This document shows positions 21,358 to 32,947 of a stretch of 64,000 nt of DNA, in pieces (the first letter of the stretch is position 1; each line of letters starts with the position of its first letter). Location of the stretch: NCBI GenBank assembly GCA_951812925.1, contig OX638370.1:40551948-40615947 (forward strand), written 5' to 3'. The notes under the pieces were generated by a model that did not search any database, had not been told where the DNA came from, and was given only the letters and a program-made list of their open reading frames with translations. Source of the DNA: Calliopum simillimum. Its lineage: Eukaryota; Arthropoda; Insecta; Diptera; Lauxaniidae. Made by a program: the position numbers and the translations under genes.

Positions 21358-23320
21358 AATTGTAAGGTAAGATATGTTATAACATTCTTAGCAAAGTGTC
21401 AAAAAATTTCATTGAATTTCATGTAACGACAGTTTTTGTGGTTGAGGTCTTACACGATCTGCAGTCTGTTTTTTACATCTTTGAATGCATAACCAAAGAT
21501 AACTTAGAAAATCATTCAGTTGAGTCTAACCACCAAATTTAATTTTTCACCTCTTGAAGGAAACTTTTTTATATTGGCAAGGAAGCTTTTTTCATACATA
21601 GATATTTTAAACATTATTAGCAAAACTCGTAATATGAAATAAATTTGCGTAAAAACATCACATCCTCAACTTTCAATTTAACTTTAACAACACGGCATAT
21701 TGTTGTTGTTGTTGATGTCCCTGCAATCACTTTCGTAGCAACGTATCCTACGAACGATGACATCAGGCGCTGCTGCTGCCACCACTTTACGCGAGTGTCA
21801 CCAGACATCAAATTGATGGGTTGATTACGTTGCCACTTCAACTGGTAAATAGGATAGGATGACCGACCCCGTCATGTGATATTACAAACATAACAACAAC
21901 AAAAACAACACTAACAATGCACAACAATGGATCATCGTATGTGCCAAGGCACATAAAAAAAGCGAAAATAAAACTAGTCGACGACGTACGCCTACGAGCT
22001 AATTTTCAATATACACGAAGAAAAAAACTTTAAATTTTAAATTATATTTGATGTTGTGATATCAAAAGATACGAGAGAGCCTAAAAACATGCAATAACAC
22101 ATATGCAAAACTACTTGAAATTTTATATTTAGTCAGCAAGCGAAGGAAAGCAAATTATAGAGCATACTTTTCGGCGCACTGATAAAAACTAAAATACATT
22201 TGCCTCTTATTCCTTTGAAATTACGTTAAACATTCGCTATTTTTATTTCAGTGCAAGCAATTTCTATTTTTCTCAGAAAACATCAAGCTAGCAGTCAGAC
22301 GACTTGGAATTTTCCCACACTTTGCATCCGGTTTGACTTTACTCTGAATTCGCTTGAGTATTTTCAACTAATAGTTGCTCCACACACTGTAGTGGCGGCG
22401 GATGACGACGTGACTACGTTTTGTCTCCAATCCAATGCTAAAGTATATGGGATACGCGCGCTCAAAATTCTCTTCGCATGAGGTGTGAGGTCATTCGCAA
22501 GGCCATGATGCCATCTTCGATTGCTTGTTGGTTGTGGGTGTTTTGTTGGCACAGTGTCTCTCATTCATTGATACAACTGATTCATATGCGCGTGGGTGCT
22601 AAAAATAGTTGTTTGTAACAAAACAAAAAAGAAAAACAAAAAAAAAAAAAAAATAGATAAATAAATAAAAAACTAAAAAAAAATTTCCATAATATATGTA
22701 CGAAAGAATATAGTAAAACTCTATACGCGTACGTAAATACACACACATATGTACATAAGTATGTTTACACACCAACTAAGTCAGCCAGTAAGGTTGTAAG
22801 GATAATAAGCATAGATGTCTATGTATCTTATTGTCCCTGGCGAAGCCCATTATTTTCACCATTTTTTGTTTGAGTTGTGAACCTTATAGTTTCTTCTAGA
22901 AAACTCCGATGCGTTATTTTTCGGTTACTGAAAAATTCATGTAAACCAATAAACTGTATATTTTTCAAATCACGCAATTTCATGTTTATTTCGGTTTTAA
23001 TTATTTTCAAGGAAATAAGACAGTTAACTAAAATAAACTACATGCTGAAAAATCCCCTAGTGATTTTTATCAGCGAAAATTCATATCTTGAAAAGTTATC
23101 CATGAAAAATTGCCTAATATATTTTTCTTTTGTATCATTACCAGAGCACTCTTATCACTATGCCCCAAAAATTCTGATAATACACAAAAATTGTTCTACA
23201 ACTATGTGTCGTTGATTTTTTTTGATATTTTACGGATCATGTATCCGATTTACAATATTTTCACAAACTAATGGAAAATTTCTTTTTTTCAAGTCCTAAA
23301 GATTAATTTGTTTTTCCATG
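21358..23320. other. Complex-sequence gap between minisatellite blocks
   Basis: Includes less AT-rich patches at 21680-21860 and 22250-22570, GTT and GCTGCT words, and a microsatellite-like TACGTAAATACACACACATA run near 22730. No frame over 112 codons and no recognised motif. It may be host intron or intergenic DNA. Confidence 0.35.
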
Positions 23321-23345
23321 ATTTGTACAAGAAGTACTAATAGAA

Positions 23346-23850
23346 TTTTTGCCTCATGGGATTTTTACTGATGCTATTTTTGTCTCATGCGTTTGTTGGC
23401 TCATACAATTTATGTTTCATGCTATGTATTTTGTTCTCATGTGATTTTTGTCTCATGCAATTTTTATCTTATGCCAACTTTCGCTTAATGCTATTATATT
23501 CTCATGGTATTTTGGTCTTATGGGATTTTTGTCTCATCCTATTTTCGTCTGATAGTGGTTTTGTCTCATGGAGCTTTTGTCTCTTGCGATTTTTGTCTCA
23601 TGGTGTGTTTGACTCATACAATTTTTGTCTCATGCTATTTTTGCCTCATTTTATTTTTGTCGCATAATTTTTTTGTCTCATTGAATTTGTAGCTCTTGCA
23701 ATTTTTGCCTAATGCTATTTTTAACTTATGGAATTGTTGTCTCATTGAGTTTTCGTCTCATGGGAATTTTCACCTCTTGCGATTTTTATTTCACTTTATT
23801 TTGGTCTCGTGCGATTTTTTGCCTCTTGTACATTTACATCATGAAGATCT
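23346..23850 (+). repeat. 16-bp minisatellite, block B
   Basis: About 31 further units of the GTCTCATGGKATTTTT family. The block is bracketed by a 17-bp direct repeat, ATTTGTACAAGAARTAC, at 23321-23337 and 23949-23965. Confidence 0.85.
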
Positions 23851-23965
23851 CGATATACTTTTATAAACTTAAGTCGAATTTGCTTGAAGTTGGTCCATAC
23901 ATTTTCCAAGTCCAATAAAAAGGAACAAAATTAAATAGTTTTTTTCTCATTTGTACAAGAAATAC

Positions 23966-24678
23966 CTGATGCATGTCTGATTCAAATCTTGAAAATTCTA
24001 CTGAAACGATCATGGTGGGCAGCAGCGAATCACTTTGGTGGGAGATAGCATTTTACTAATTTATTCTGAATTTTTTAACTTTTGGCTTTCGTGGTTTTCG
24101 CGGAATTTCAAATTAGCTGCGACTGCTTCCGTTGAAGATTGGTTGCATTTTGGATACACTTCAAGTCGTTCTTCTCCCTGCAATATATTTCAAAGTGGCA
24201 GAAGTATCAGCGAGGTAAAATTGGTAAACCAAGTGTTTCACATTTTCCCCGTCTTATTCAGAAAATATCTTTCTTACTTCCCAAAAATTCGGCAAATAAT
24301 TGACACAGGCAATAATGAATTAACAATGGGTTAAGTGGAAAACAGAAAATATACTATATATTTGGTAGTATTACAACGGAGAACGGAGTTCTCTAAAAAT
24401 CTTCTTTTGTTGCAGCAACACTATGCCAAGTATCTATGTATCCTCTGCTTCTTCAATGGTTACAACGTAGGAGTTGCTTGTTATCGTTGTTGTTGTTGTT
24501 CGCTTTGCTGCTGTTGTTGTTATTGCTAATGTTGTTGCTATCTATGTAGTTATTGCTATCAAACTTTACGCGAGTGTGAAATTTAAGATGTAAATACACA
24601 GTAAAAATAAAATGAAAATGAAAAATAATAAAAAGAAAACAAATTTTATTTATTGCCCTATTGTGGCAAATATTGCAG
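23966..24678. other. Possible host intronic DNA
   Basis: Contains a (TTG)n/(CTG)n-rich stretch at 24485-24545 and the AT-rich run leading to a splice-acceptor-like site at 24677-24678. No other feature is supported. Confidence 0.3.
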
Positions 24679-24739
24679 GGGTCACCAAAACGACCACCAC
24701 CATTACCGAAACACCGAAGGAAGCAACATTTTATAAAAA
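24679..24739 (+). CDS. Candidate internal exon, host gene unknown
   Basis: An acceptor-like tract ending ATATTGCAG precedes a 61-base island. With phase 2 it reads VTKTTTTITETPKEATFYKK. It ends at the donor-like GTACGTAA. Many third codon positions are C or G while the flanks are very AT-rich, as expected for a real coding exon in a fly. The Thr-rich peptide is not assigned to any family. Alternatives are chance or a decayed repeat. A conserved neighbour exon would be needed, and none is seen within several kb. Confidence 0.35.
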
Positions 24740-25890
24740 GTACGTAAACCTTTATATGTGTGTGTGTATTTTTGTCTGCTAAAAAGCGTAGTTTTCTCTT
24801 CTTATTCTTTTCATCTTTTATTGCGTTTCATTTTATTTTGCAATACTTAATACATCCGTGAAATTTTCCATTGAGAAATAAATATTACTCATGCCCCATC
24901 AAAAAAAAAAAAAAAAAAAGATTGCGACAACTTCTAATTTTATTAGAAATTATAATAAGCTTTGGTGACCAAATTTTTAATATTTGTCTCAAAAAGTAGA
25001 GTTTGTCTTGTGGTCGAAATTCGAACGTTTTAATTTGGCTTTAAATATTTCCTGAAAGGTAATATTTTTGATATTTTCCTAGAAGAGGCGTGGGAATGCT
25101 CAAAACTTTTATTATCCTTTCTTCGGGTGAAATCTAAATTCCTAATTTTATAAAATTCGAACAGTTTTCGAATTTCAGCCAATTTTGGAAAAAGTGATGC
25201 GTCACTTATGAGGACATTTGTAGTTACTCTCAAATGAAATTACTTTTATGAATTTACTAACCTTTCGAATGAATTATTATTGATGGCTAAAAGCATTTTT
25301 TGTTTACTCAGCTCTTTTATGCTCTAAGATTATTGCAAAAATTTAATGAAAAAATTGTTTCATGTTTTTAATTTGGTACACAAACAAGGTTACTTATGAG
25401 AATTTGTTTGCTTAAATTAACAGTTGGATGGTGTTATTAAAGTCAATTCGAAATGGTCGAAATTCGACCAAAATAGGCCTTCAGTAGAATCAAGTGCTCC
25501 AGAATGAAAAAAAAAAAAAAAAACAAGTGATGCAGATATCGTTCTTAAGAGACCTTCTAACTTTTGAGTTGGTTTCGGTATGAATCTTAATTTCGACCCG
25601 GTCTAACCAGTACGAGGCGAAAGTAGTGTCGATATATGAATTGGGAGATATTTTGTAAGATCTGATTAAAACTGTTTTCTGTTTCCACGAAAAATTTATT
25701 TGATGGTGTGGAATTGATGGTATTAGGTTGAAAAAATAAAACCGGTCAAATTATCTATTCGACCACAAATTAATTAAATAATTTTGGTACTTTTTGGAAA
25801 CTTGGTACTTTTTTCGCTATTGGGTGCAATTTAAAAAATCCCGTGGGTCAATTTCACGCAAAACGTATGTAAGCGTATGTCTTTTATCTG
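24740..25890. other. AT-rich stretch, possible decayed TTGTGGTCGAA TIR element
   Basis: TTGTGGTCGAA near 25010 and TTCGACCACAA near 25760 form an 11-bp inverted pair about 750 bp apart. GGTCGAAATTCGACC, a 15-bp near-palindrome, lies between them near 25454. The border duplications are not clear. A-runs occur at 24901-24919 and 25508-25523. Confidence 0.3.
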
Positions 25891-25894
25891 AAAC

Positions 25895-26020
25895 AGTGAG
25901 ATCACACGAAGGACAGAGGCATGTAGGGCACGTCAAATTTGTAGGCAATCGGAGGGGAGTGGTGCTTCTTATTTTGCTCCATTTACCTTCAAACTCGAAG
26001 TGCCCTTCGTGTGACTTCAT
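25895..26020. mobile_element. Small hairpin element, TCACACGAAGG ends
   Basis: TCACACGAAGG (25902-25912) and CCTTCGTGTGA (26004-26014) form perfect ends of a ~120-bp hairpin-like unit. The interior word TTTGTAGGCAATCGGAGGGG resembles one in the 26223-26350 hairpin. Probably a MITE related to the two following entries. Confidence 0.55.
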
Positions 26021-26049
26021 ACTAAGCGTCAAAATACGAAACAGCTAAT

Positions 26050-26096
26050 TACTGCTACTGACACTGCCACTGCCACTGCCGCTGCACTGCCGCATT
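26050..26096 (+). repeat. Short (ACTGCC)n microsatellite
   Basis: CACTGCCACTGCCACTGCC followed by imperfect units. Confidence 0.7.
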
Positions 26097-26222
26097 GTGT
26101 TTCAGCTATTTCTCTTTATGCTACATGCTTTGTTCGATAAGGCACAAGTCACACGTGGGGCATATGGATGGTGGGGATTCCGGTTTTTTTATTCTCTTTC
26201 AGATTTTTCTATCACAACAATT

Positions 26223-26350
26223 GAGAGCTAGTTCACACACACGACTAAACTGTCGGGCGATAGTACGATTTGTAGGCAAGCGGAGGGACCGCTTCCCACT
26301 GTAATAGTACTATCGCCCGACAATTAAGTCGTGTGTGTAAATCAGCTCTT
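26223..26350. mobile_element. 128-bp hairpin MITE
   Basis: Arms of ~44 bp: ACACACGACT, TGTCGGGCGATAGTAC on the left, with the complement GTACTATCGCCCGACA and AGTCGTGTGTGT on the right. The centre contains a second small hairpin, AAGCGG..CCGCTT (26278-26294). Confidence 0.8.
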
Positions 26351-26762
26351 ATGTGTATTATTTTTATTCTGTTTAAAAAAGCAGGTAAAAAACTTAAATT
26401 TGCAGAAAATTAGCGCAGATATAACGTAAAAAAAACATTTCCATTCACTTTGGCATATTTTTTTCTAAAAGAAAATTCAAATTCAAGGCTAATTTCCGTT
26501 TAGAAAAAAAAAAAAAAAAAAAAAAACAAATGTTTATAGCTGTGTTTTAGATGGCAGCGTGTTTATATTTTAAATGAATTTGTAATCTATTTCTTTATTC
26601 TGCTATTCGCTTCTGCACTACTTTCCTATGATCGCCAAGAGGATGGCTGAAAATGTGTGGCCACTATGTGAAAATCCCATTGCTAATATTTAGTGTAAAA
26701 CGGCAAGATTCACAGATCTATTTCGTTCTTAAATATTAAACACGTAAGTTTATCAGTGTTAA

Positions 26763-26851
26763 ATTAAACACTCAAGTTGTTGCTTTCCCATACGTTTCTC
26801 AGAGAATACTTAATTAAGCACTGAAAACCGCCTAAAACACATCTAACGTAA
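26763..26851. repeat. TTAAGCACT hairpin repeat, copy 2
   Basis: Collinear with 207-292 (GTTGTTGCTTT, TTTCTCAGA, TTAAGCACTGAAA, TAAAACAC). Confidence 0.4.
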
Positions 26852-27415
26852 ATGGATAGAGTTCTTTTAAGTTGTTGCACTCTTTTCTTAAAATACTGTA
26901 TTTTTTCTTCTTTATACATAAGTATAACATTATTTTTTTATTTGTTCCATCAAAGCAATTATACCCCAGCAAAGCACTTCACAAAATGAATTATTGTACC
27001 CGCTTAACAAAAATTCATTCTCTCATTTAAATGATTCTTTTTATTTTCTGTAGGAAACTACAACCGATCTAAGTTCCCACCATTATGAACCCTACGTGTG
27101 ACTTTGCGCAATCCGAAAAATATACTTAGACCATATGCCCAAAAAAAAGTTTTGACCAAAAAAGAAAAAGTCTATCAAATTCTATCTCGAAAAATTAATC
27201 CAAATTGATGAGTGCTTCCGCTTACAAGCCTATTTTGTATGGGACGATGACCCCTTTTGCCTCTCAAGGTATGCCACTGCATTGTAAACAGATATTTAGA
27301 GTTAAGTCGGCGCATCGTCCTTAGCAGAAGGTGATGCATAGTGGCCATAAAAAGATGTGCGCACTGACCTTTTTTAATATTATTTACATTAGCTCACACT
27401 TTTCTACAAAATATA

Positions 27416-28299
27416 GGGGAGATGTGTGTACCTTGGTCCGCTTTTCAGTTTTTTCAATGTGCTGGATTTTCCAAAAAAGTTTCTTTAGTTTTTTGATTAA
27501 GTTATATTTCTACAATGTTTGCAGCATCAAATGACGTGACAATGATATTTCTATGTCTTACCATTCAGTAGAAATATTACTTTTTCCGTTGCAATCTCAA
27601 ACGGTCCAAGGTACACCATGCAAGTGTACCTTGGACTATTAAAAATAAAAGAGAACACATTGTGGTTAGGTAATAAATTATGAAAGAACCATTGATTGCA
27701 TAATCAAAAGTTACTTTTTTTTCAATAAAAAAAGAAAAATAATCATAAACAAAAATTATAACACAAAAAAATGCATTTAGTAAAAAACAATTAATTAAAC
27801 AAAAATGGTTGCAAATAAATACATTAATCACGTAAATAATAATATTAATATTATATTGAGTGGCAATTATGGCTTCCTAGTTGCCCGTCGAAAAAGGCTC
27901 GCTGGTCAACAAGCATAGGTCCAAGGTACACACAGACAGCATGTTTTAAAAACTGTCAACCACCATAACATCTATTAATGAAAATACATCTAAAACACAC
28001 TTAAAGCTTAAAACAATAACTAAACTTCCTTCCTGATGTTGTAAAACTGAAATATTTCAAATAAGTTTCTCACAAAACGTTTCTTAGTTTACTCCAGTAA
28101 CTAATTTTTACACACCAAAAACACTTTTTCCGTCACTTTTTATACAAGCATACAGCTCGACGGTCTGAAGTCTACTAATATGAGTCACCGGTATGAGTGG
28201 AAAATTCCATAGAAGAACATTATCGTACACGTGCAACTGTTGAGTGGCAACCGGCACTTGGACCGAGGTACACTCGGACCAAGGTACACACATCTCCCC
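27416..28299. mobile_element. TA-flanked TIR element with six TGTACCTTGGWCC motifs
   Basis: A 25-bp perfect inverted repeat begins GGGGAGATGTGTGTACC. TA lies on both sides (27414-27415 and 28300-28301). The motif TGTACCTTGGWCC or its complement occurs at 27427, 27603, 27625, 27918, 28260 and 28276, two of them face to face. No coding frame in 884 bp. Ends and target fit a pogo/Tc1-like non-autonomous element. Confidence 0.85.
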
Positions 28300-28520
28300 T
28301 ATGGTTTCTTTCCATAAAACTATTGTATATTTTAATGCAAAATTTGGATCTGTTAAGTGTTGATACTTTTTTGGGAGCTTTTATTACTTTTTTTGCTATT
28401 TGGTACACAATAAAAAGGCACATTTGTCATCCCAGGTGCGATGTCAGCGCAACGAAAGCAAAGCAAAAAAAAAAAAAAACGTGTCAGTTTTCGTCTTTCT
28501 CTTTGTAAATATTTCTATCT

Positions 28521-28770
28521 TATGTGACCGTGTATTTTGTTGTTGTAAATATTGAAAAATTGTTTTTAATTATAACTGGCTAAAATGTAAAAATAAAAAT
28601 AATTTTAACTTTGTGCACATCTACACAAAAAAACCTTTCTAATAGTGTATAATTCAAAGTTGAAGTGAATTTCTAAAATAGGAAAAAAAGATGGACAAAT
28701 TTTTGTCTTGCGTATTAATATATAGATTATGGTACATAATATGCATGACCTTACTTTTGCCTTGTAATGG
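28521..28770 (-). repeat. Second copy of the LINE-like 3' tail
   Basis: Collinear with 14671-14880: GTGACCGTGTATTTTGT, ATATTGAAAAATT, CCTTTCTAAT..TGTATAATTC and GACAAATTTTTGTCTTGCG. Its minus-strand frame conserves a FELYTIRKVFLCRC word seen at the other copy (FELYIIRKVFVCKC), so this region may once have been coding. Confidence 0.65.
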
Positions 28771-29252
28771 TACTTAGGCCCTTTGGCACGGGGCACTCCT
28801 CAATTGTCAGAGGTTTTGTGGTCAAAAATTATCTTTTCTTATTATATAACTTAAAAATAGATAATATCAAGGTAGGTTACATATTTTAATACCCCAAAGT
28901 CCTGAGATATACATATTTATGAGAACTCAACGTAAATTTTTAATGACTCATGAAATTCGTAAAACACAAGTTCATGAAACATTAATGTTCTCAGAAAATA
29001 ATAATTACTGCACAGATCACAAAAAAAAAAGTGAGCACTCTACATAAATGATATAATTCTCGATTTTGTGAAACTTTTTTGTGGGAAAATTTCCATTTTA
29101 ATTGTATATTTTATAAATTTTTAAAAAGGTAAGAAATGGTAATGAATGCTCGCACACGATTTTGCAAAAAACACTCAAATTTTTATATAAATAAGTTTCA
29201 TATATAACGGTCATATATATATGTGAAAGACTTACATACTAGGTATATGTAA
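28771..29252. other. AT-rich spacer
   Basis: No feature is recognised. Confidence 0.5.
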
Positions 29253-29629
29253 CTAATGCCCCAGAAAGACGACAATTCTAATCTAGATTATAGACGCAAC
29301 AATGTGAAACTTTTTATTGCATGGTTTTAGGCATTTTTTAAATACATATTTCATAGACATTGACTAAAAGAAAATTTCCCAATTCAGAGTCCAAAAAATT
29401 CTAAAACATCAAAAACAAGATTAATAGTGAGTTAAGCATCAAAAAAGCTAATTAGAGTTTTTTGGACCCAGAATTGAGAAATTTTCTTTTAGTCAATGTC
29501 TATGAAATATGTATTTAAAAAATGCCTAAAATCATGCAATAAAAAGTTTCACATTATTGCGTCTGTAATGTGCATAAGAGCTGCCGTCTGTCTGGGGCAT
29601 TAGAGTTGTCGTCTATCTGGCGCATAAGA
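29253..29629. mobile_element. 377-bp palindromic MITE
   Basis: The arms pair over most of their length around ~29440. Paired words include GACGACAATTCTAAT, TGTGAAACTTTTTATTGCAT, ATTGACTAAAAGAAAATTTC and their complements. The right end has an extra copy of the terminal word GGGGCATTAGAG. The target duplication was not resolved. Confidence 0.8.
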
Positions 29630-32239
29630 GATTCAAAAAAGATGTAATTCCACTTTTTACCGTTCGAAATTATTGAAGATAAACAAAACACGAAACTTGA
29701 AATTCCTATAAAAAGATATCAATTTTGACAAAATTGGCAAGGAATTAATAAACATTTGAAAACTCAGACAAGAGAAAATGATAGTAGTATTTAAAAGTGG
29801 GATGCTCTTATCAGTTTAACTATTAATAAACAAATCAATGAGCGGTAAATAAATATTTAATAAACAAAAAAAAGTCCCAAAATTATGCAACATTTTTTGC
29901 ATGAAAATTCTACTTCAATACATTGCAGCTGACATTAAGAAATTCGACAACATTGACAAATAAAATTTTCAAAAGACATTTCATTTCAGCATGTGGGCGC
30001 CAATGTCTGCACAATCCAAAACAATGATTCATTTTTAGCTTAAATATTAAGAATAAACTAAAAAATCTAAAAGTAGTTAATATTATTTTTTTATAAATGA
30101 TAGTATAATAAAAACAGGTGGGCTGCATTTCATAGCCTTATAAATATGTTATGATCATTCTCTATAAGAGTAGCATCTGTCTGCTTAAAAGGTTACTAAG
30201 GAATTTCATAGGAAATTTATTTCAAGTTACCGCATTTTCTTCTATCGCTTGCATTATATCTTGTTTGTTTTTTTCTTGTTTTTGTAAATCTTATAATACA
30301 TGTGGTGCTATTACCGATAGATATCATATGCATTATTAAAAAATCAAAACAAATATTATACATAACACCCATGACAGGCGGGTCTCAAACAAATGGCCAA
30401 CATGGATAAGAAATAAATAAAATATTTCTATTATAACGAATTGCTAACATGCCTATTACTTCATATCTCAAAAATCTATCATCGAAGGGAAATTCCAAGG
30501 CTAAATGCAACAACAAAATCGAAAAGAAGACTTCCTCCTAACCTTGCCAATGAATTTTTGCATGCAAGAAAGACAGCGTGTGGTCGTTTGATGAAAAATC
30601 CGAACGAAAGACGAAATGACAGTTAAACTGTGTGGTATCACTGCAATAGCAGTGGTATCCAGCCAGCCTGACATTCTGAATTCCTGCCTGAATACCGATA
30701 AAATGTACTGTGGTGCTGTTGCTGCTGCAAAATTTTTGCCAAATGTTGGCATAAGAGCAATGTATAACCGTTTTTTTATTTTTTGTCCTTAAGAGTCCTG
30801 GCGCTTTTTACGCGCCTGATTATAAACAAAGACGAAGTATGCACAGCGTGGTATAAGAAAAGTAAGAGACATAAAGAAGCACCAGATCCTTGAAAAATTC
30901 GAAATGCATTATGCGTAATAAAAAAAAGTTGCCATTATAAAATCACACCCTGCCAGATGTCCTCAGAATGCAAAGGATACCAAATGAAAATTGAATCTGT
31001 TCTTATTTGCGTAATCACATGTGTGCGTCGATTGCTGCGGGATTGTGCGAGTAGACTCTCCACGAATGCAATCTGTTTCAGATTTGGGATGATGTGTTGT
31101 CTTGACGACCTGGAGAATGACAGCTGTTGGTTGACAAACTTTGTAATGCGTCGCTGTCAGTTTGGTTTTGACAAAAATAAAACATAAAACCAAATAAAAA
31201 TAAAACAAAAATAAAAAAATGCAACAAAAACAGGTGGACTTGCAATATGGAATGTTACAATAAAATTACAATACAAAATGTTAAAGAAGAGGAAGAAATG
31301 AGTTCATAGGAATTGACAGCGCATGCATGCAAGTGATTGCAACAATTTGGAGTATGGTAAAAGCGTGTCTTTGTCTTTCAGATATCCAATACATAGATGT
31401 AGTACGTATACGTACGTATGCAAGTTTATATCGCATGAATGAATTTTTGGGTTTCTATATTTTTAGCATAATTTTTTAGGACTTGCTGCAGACATTTCGT
31501 TGACACAAAAATGTTTTTTTTTTTTATTTTTTTTGTTGTTTTTATTTCAAGTGTTTTTGATGCGCGATACTCTTAACAACGATTTAGGAGTATCCGCTGT
31601 CATAAACTTAGGTTTTATTAAGTATCTTTTGTTGCGTGGGTATTATTAAATAACAGAAATAAAAAAAAATATATAAATTTGATCTATGTCGAAAATTTGT
31701 TAAAAGTTAATAATGTTTAAAAAAAATTTAATTAATAAGTATATAATTTTTATTATGAGGTTTCTGAATTCAACAAAAGATTCTTGCTTAATATACACAG
31801 AATATATTGAAATATGAGTGGTTTTAAAATTATTTTTTTTTTTGAATTGCGCTCCCACAGCACCAAAATGTTCTCTCAAAAGCAAATAAATACTTTTTAA
31901 AATTTGGTCCATTTCAGAGAATATTCAATGCATCTCAAACCAAAAAAAAAAATTCAGATCCGCATTAAGCGACTCAAAATCTAAATAAAGAGGTGAAGGT
32001 TTTAAATTTTTTCAAATTCAGGACCACTTATGGCTTATAAAATGTTTTGGGATCCATCAAATATTGGTAAAGTTTTGTTCGTCTCGTCAATATCTACAAC
32101 GTTCACCAACAAATCAGTCCTTTTGAATGCATTTTCGGCAAGATAGAGCACAAAATTCCCCAAAAATGTGATATTTTTTGCATTTATGACATTCGGATCA
32201 AGAGAAATCACCCGAGTAGTAGAGCTATGTAGAGGTTTT
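29630..32239. other. Unassigned stretch, partly GC-richer
   Basis: Only frames up to 83 codons. Patches at 30440-30740 and 30940-31180 are less AT-rich and could be host non-coding DNA. Long T-runs occur at 31514-31530. No family is recognised. Confidence 0.35.
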
Positions 32240-32319
32240 GACTTCTAACGGATAGCGGAGATCCATACAAACATTTTGATATAATAAATGTGCCATATGG
32301 GCTTAAATTTCTCAAGCGA

Positions 32320-32947
32320 GCCATCTAAGAAATTAAATGTATCTCCGATTTCTATGAAAAATTGTGAAAAGTTAGTATTTGACACACGTATTACTGTGGT
32401 AAAATGATTTTCCAAAATTCCGAAAGTTCGATCCAACCTTTGGATAATCCAATATTTGAAAATTTATAGCTCCTCGGCTTTTCAACCGATTTCAATGAAA
32501 TTTTCAGGATTTCTGTACAAAAGTATAAGCTTTTGAAAAGAATAATCACACTGAAGAAAGAAAATATTTTTTTGGTCAAAAAAAACTTTTTCCTTTTTCA
32601 AAGCCATTTTGAGGCTTGGAGCACCCTTTTTCTTTTTTTTTTAATATTGTAGTTTTGTTTTAAAGTAAATTTTATTAAAATTATTTTTCAGCCATTAAAA
32701 ATGTGGTATGTTTTACGGTTATCAAGTTATGAGTTTTTGAAGTTGTATAATTTTGTGTTTATAATGAGTCGATGTTGCGCGTGCGCTACAATGCAGGGCT
32801 GGCACCTTCCGAACGGTATTTTTTTCAGTGAACCTTAGTGATTTTAAAATTTTTTAGTAGAATATTTATGTATTATTATAATCAAGTTTATGGATAAAAG
32901 GGTCAAAAAGACCCATAAAAACGGGACATAATGAGTAAAGTACCTGG
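32320..32947. mobile_element. Foldback family copy 1, left arm
   Basis: Collinear with 58757-59315: ATGAAAAATTGTGAAAAGTTAG, CTTTGGATAATCC, CGATTTCAATGAAATTTTCAGG, AAGTATAAGCTTTTGAAAA, CTTGGAGCACCCTTTTT, TTTACGGTTATCAAGTT, AAAAACGGGACATAATG. The partner right arm lies at 34527-34700 after a 1.58-kb insertion. Confidence 0.75.

Larger units (their letters stand above)
26141..27110. mobile_element. TIR element with AGTCACACGT ends
   Basis: The left end GGCACAAGTCACACGTGGGG and the reverse complement of the right end (GCGCAAAGTCACACGTAGGG) agree, and both continue into an ATGGTGGG word. This gives inverted repeats of roughly 45 bp around ~970 bp. The interior holds the nested hairpin 26223-26350 and a TTAAGCACT repeat. 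No transposase frame and no clear target duplication were found. Confidence 0.55.
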
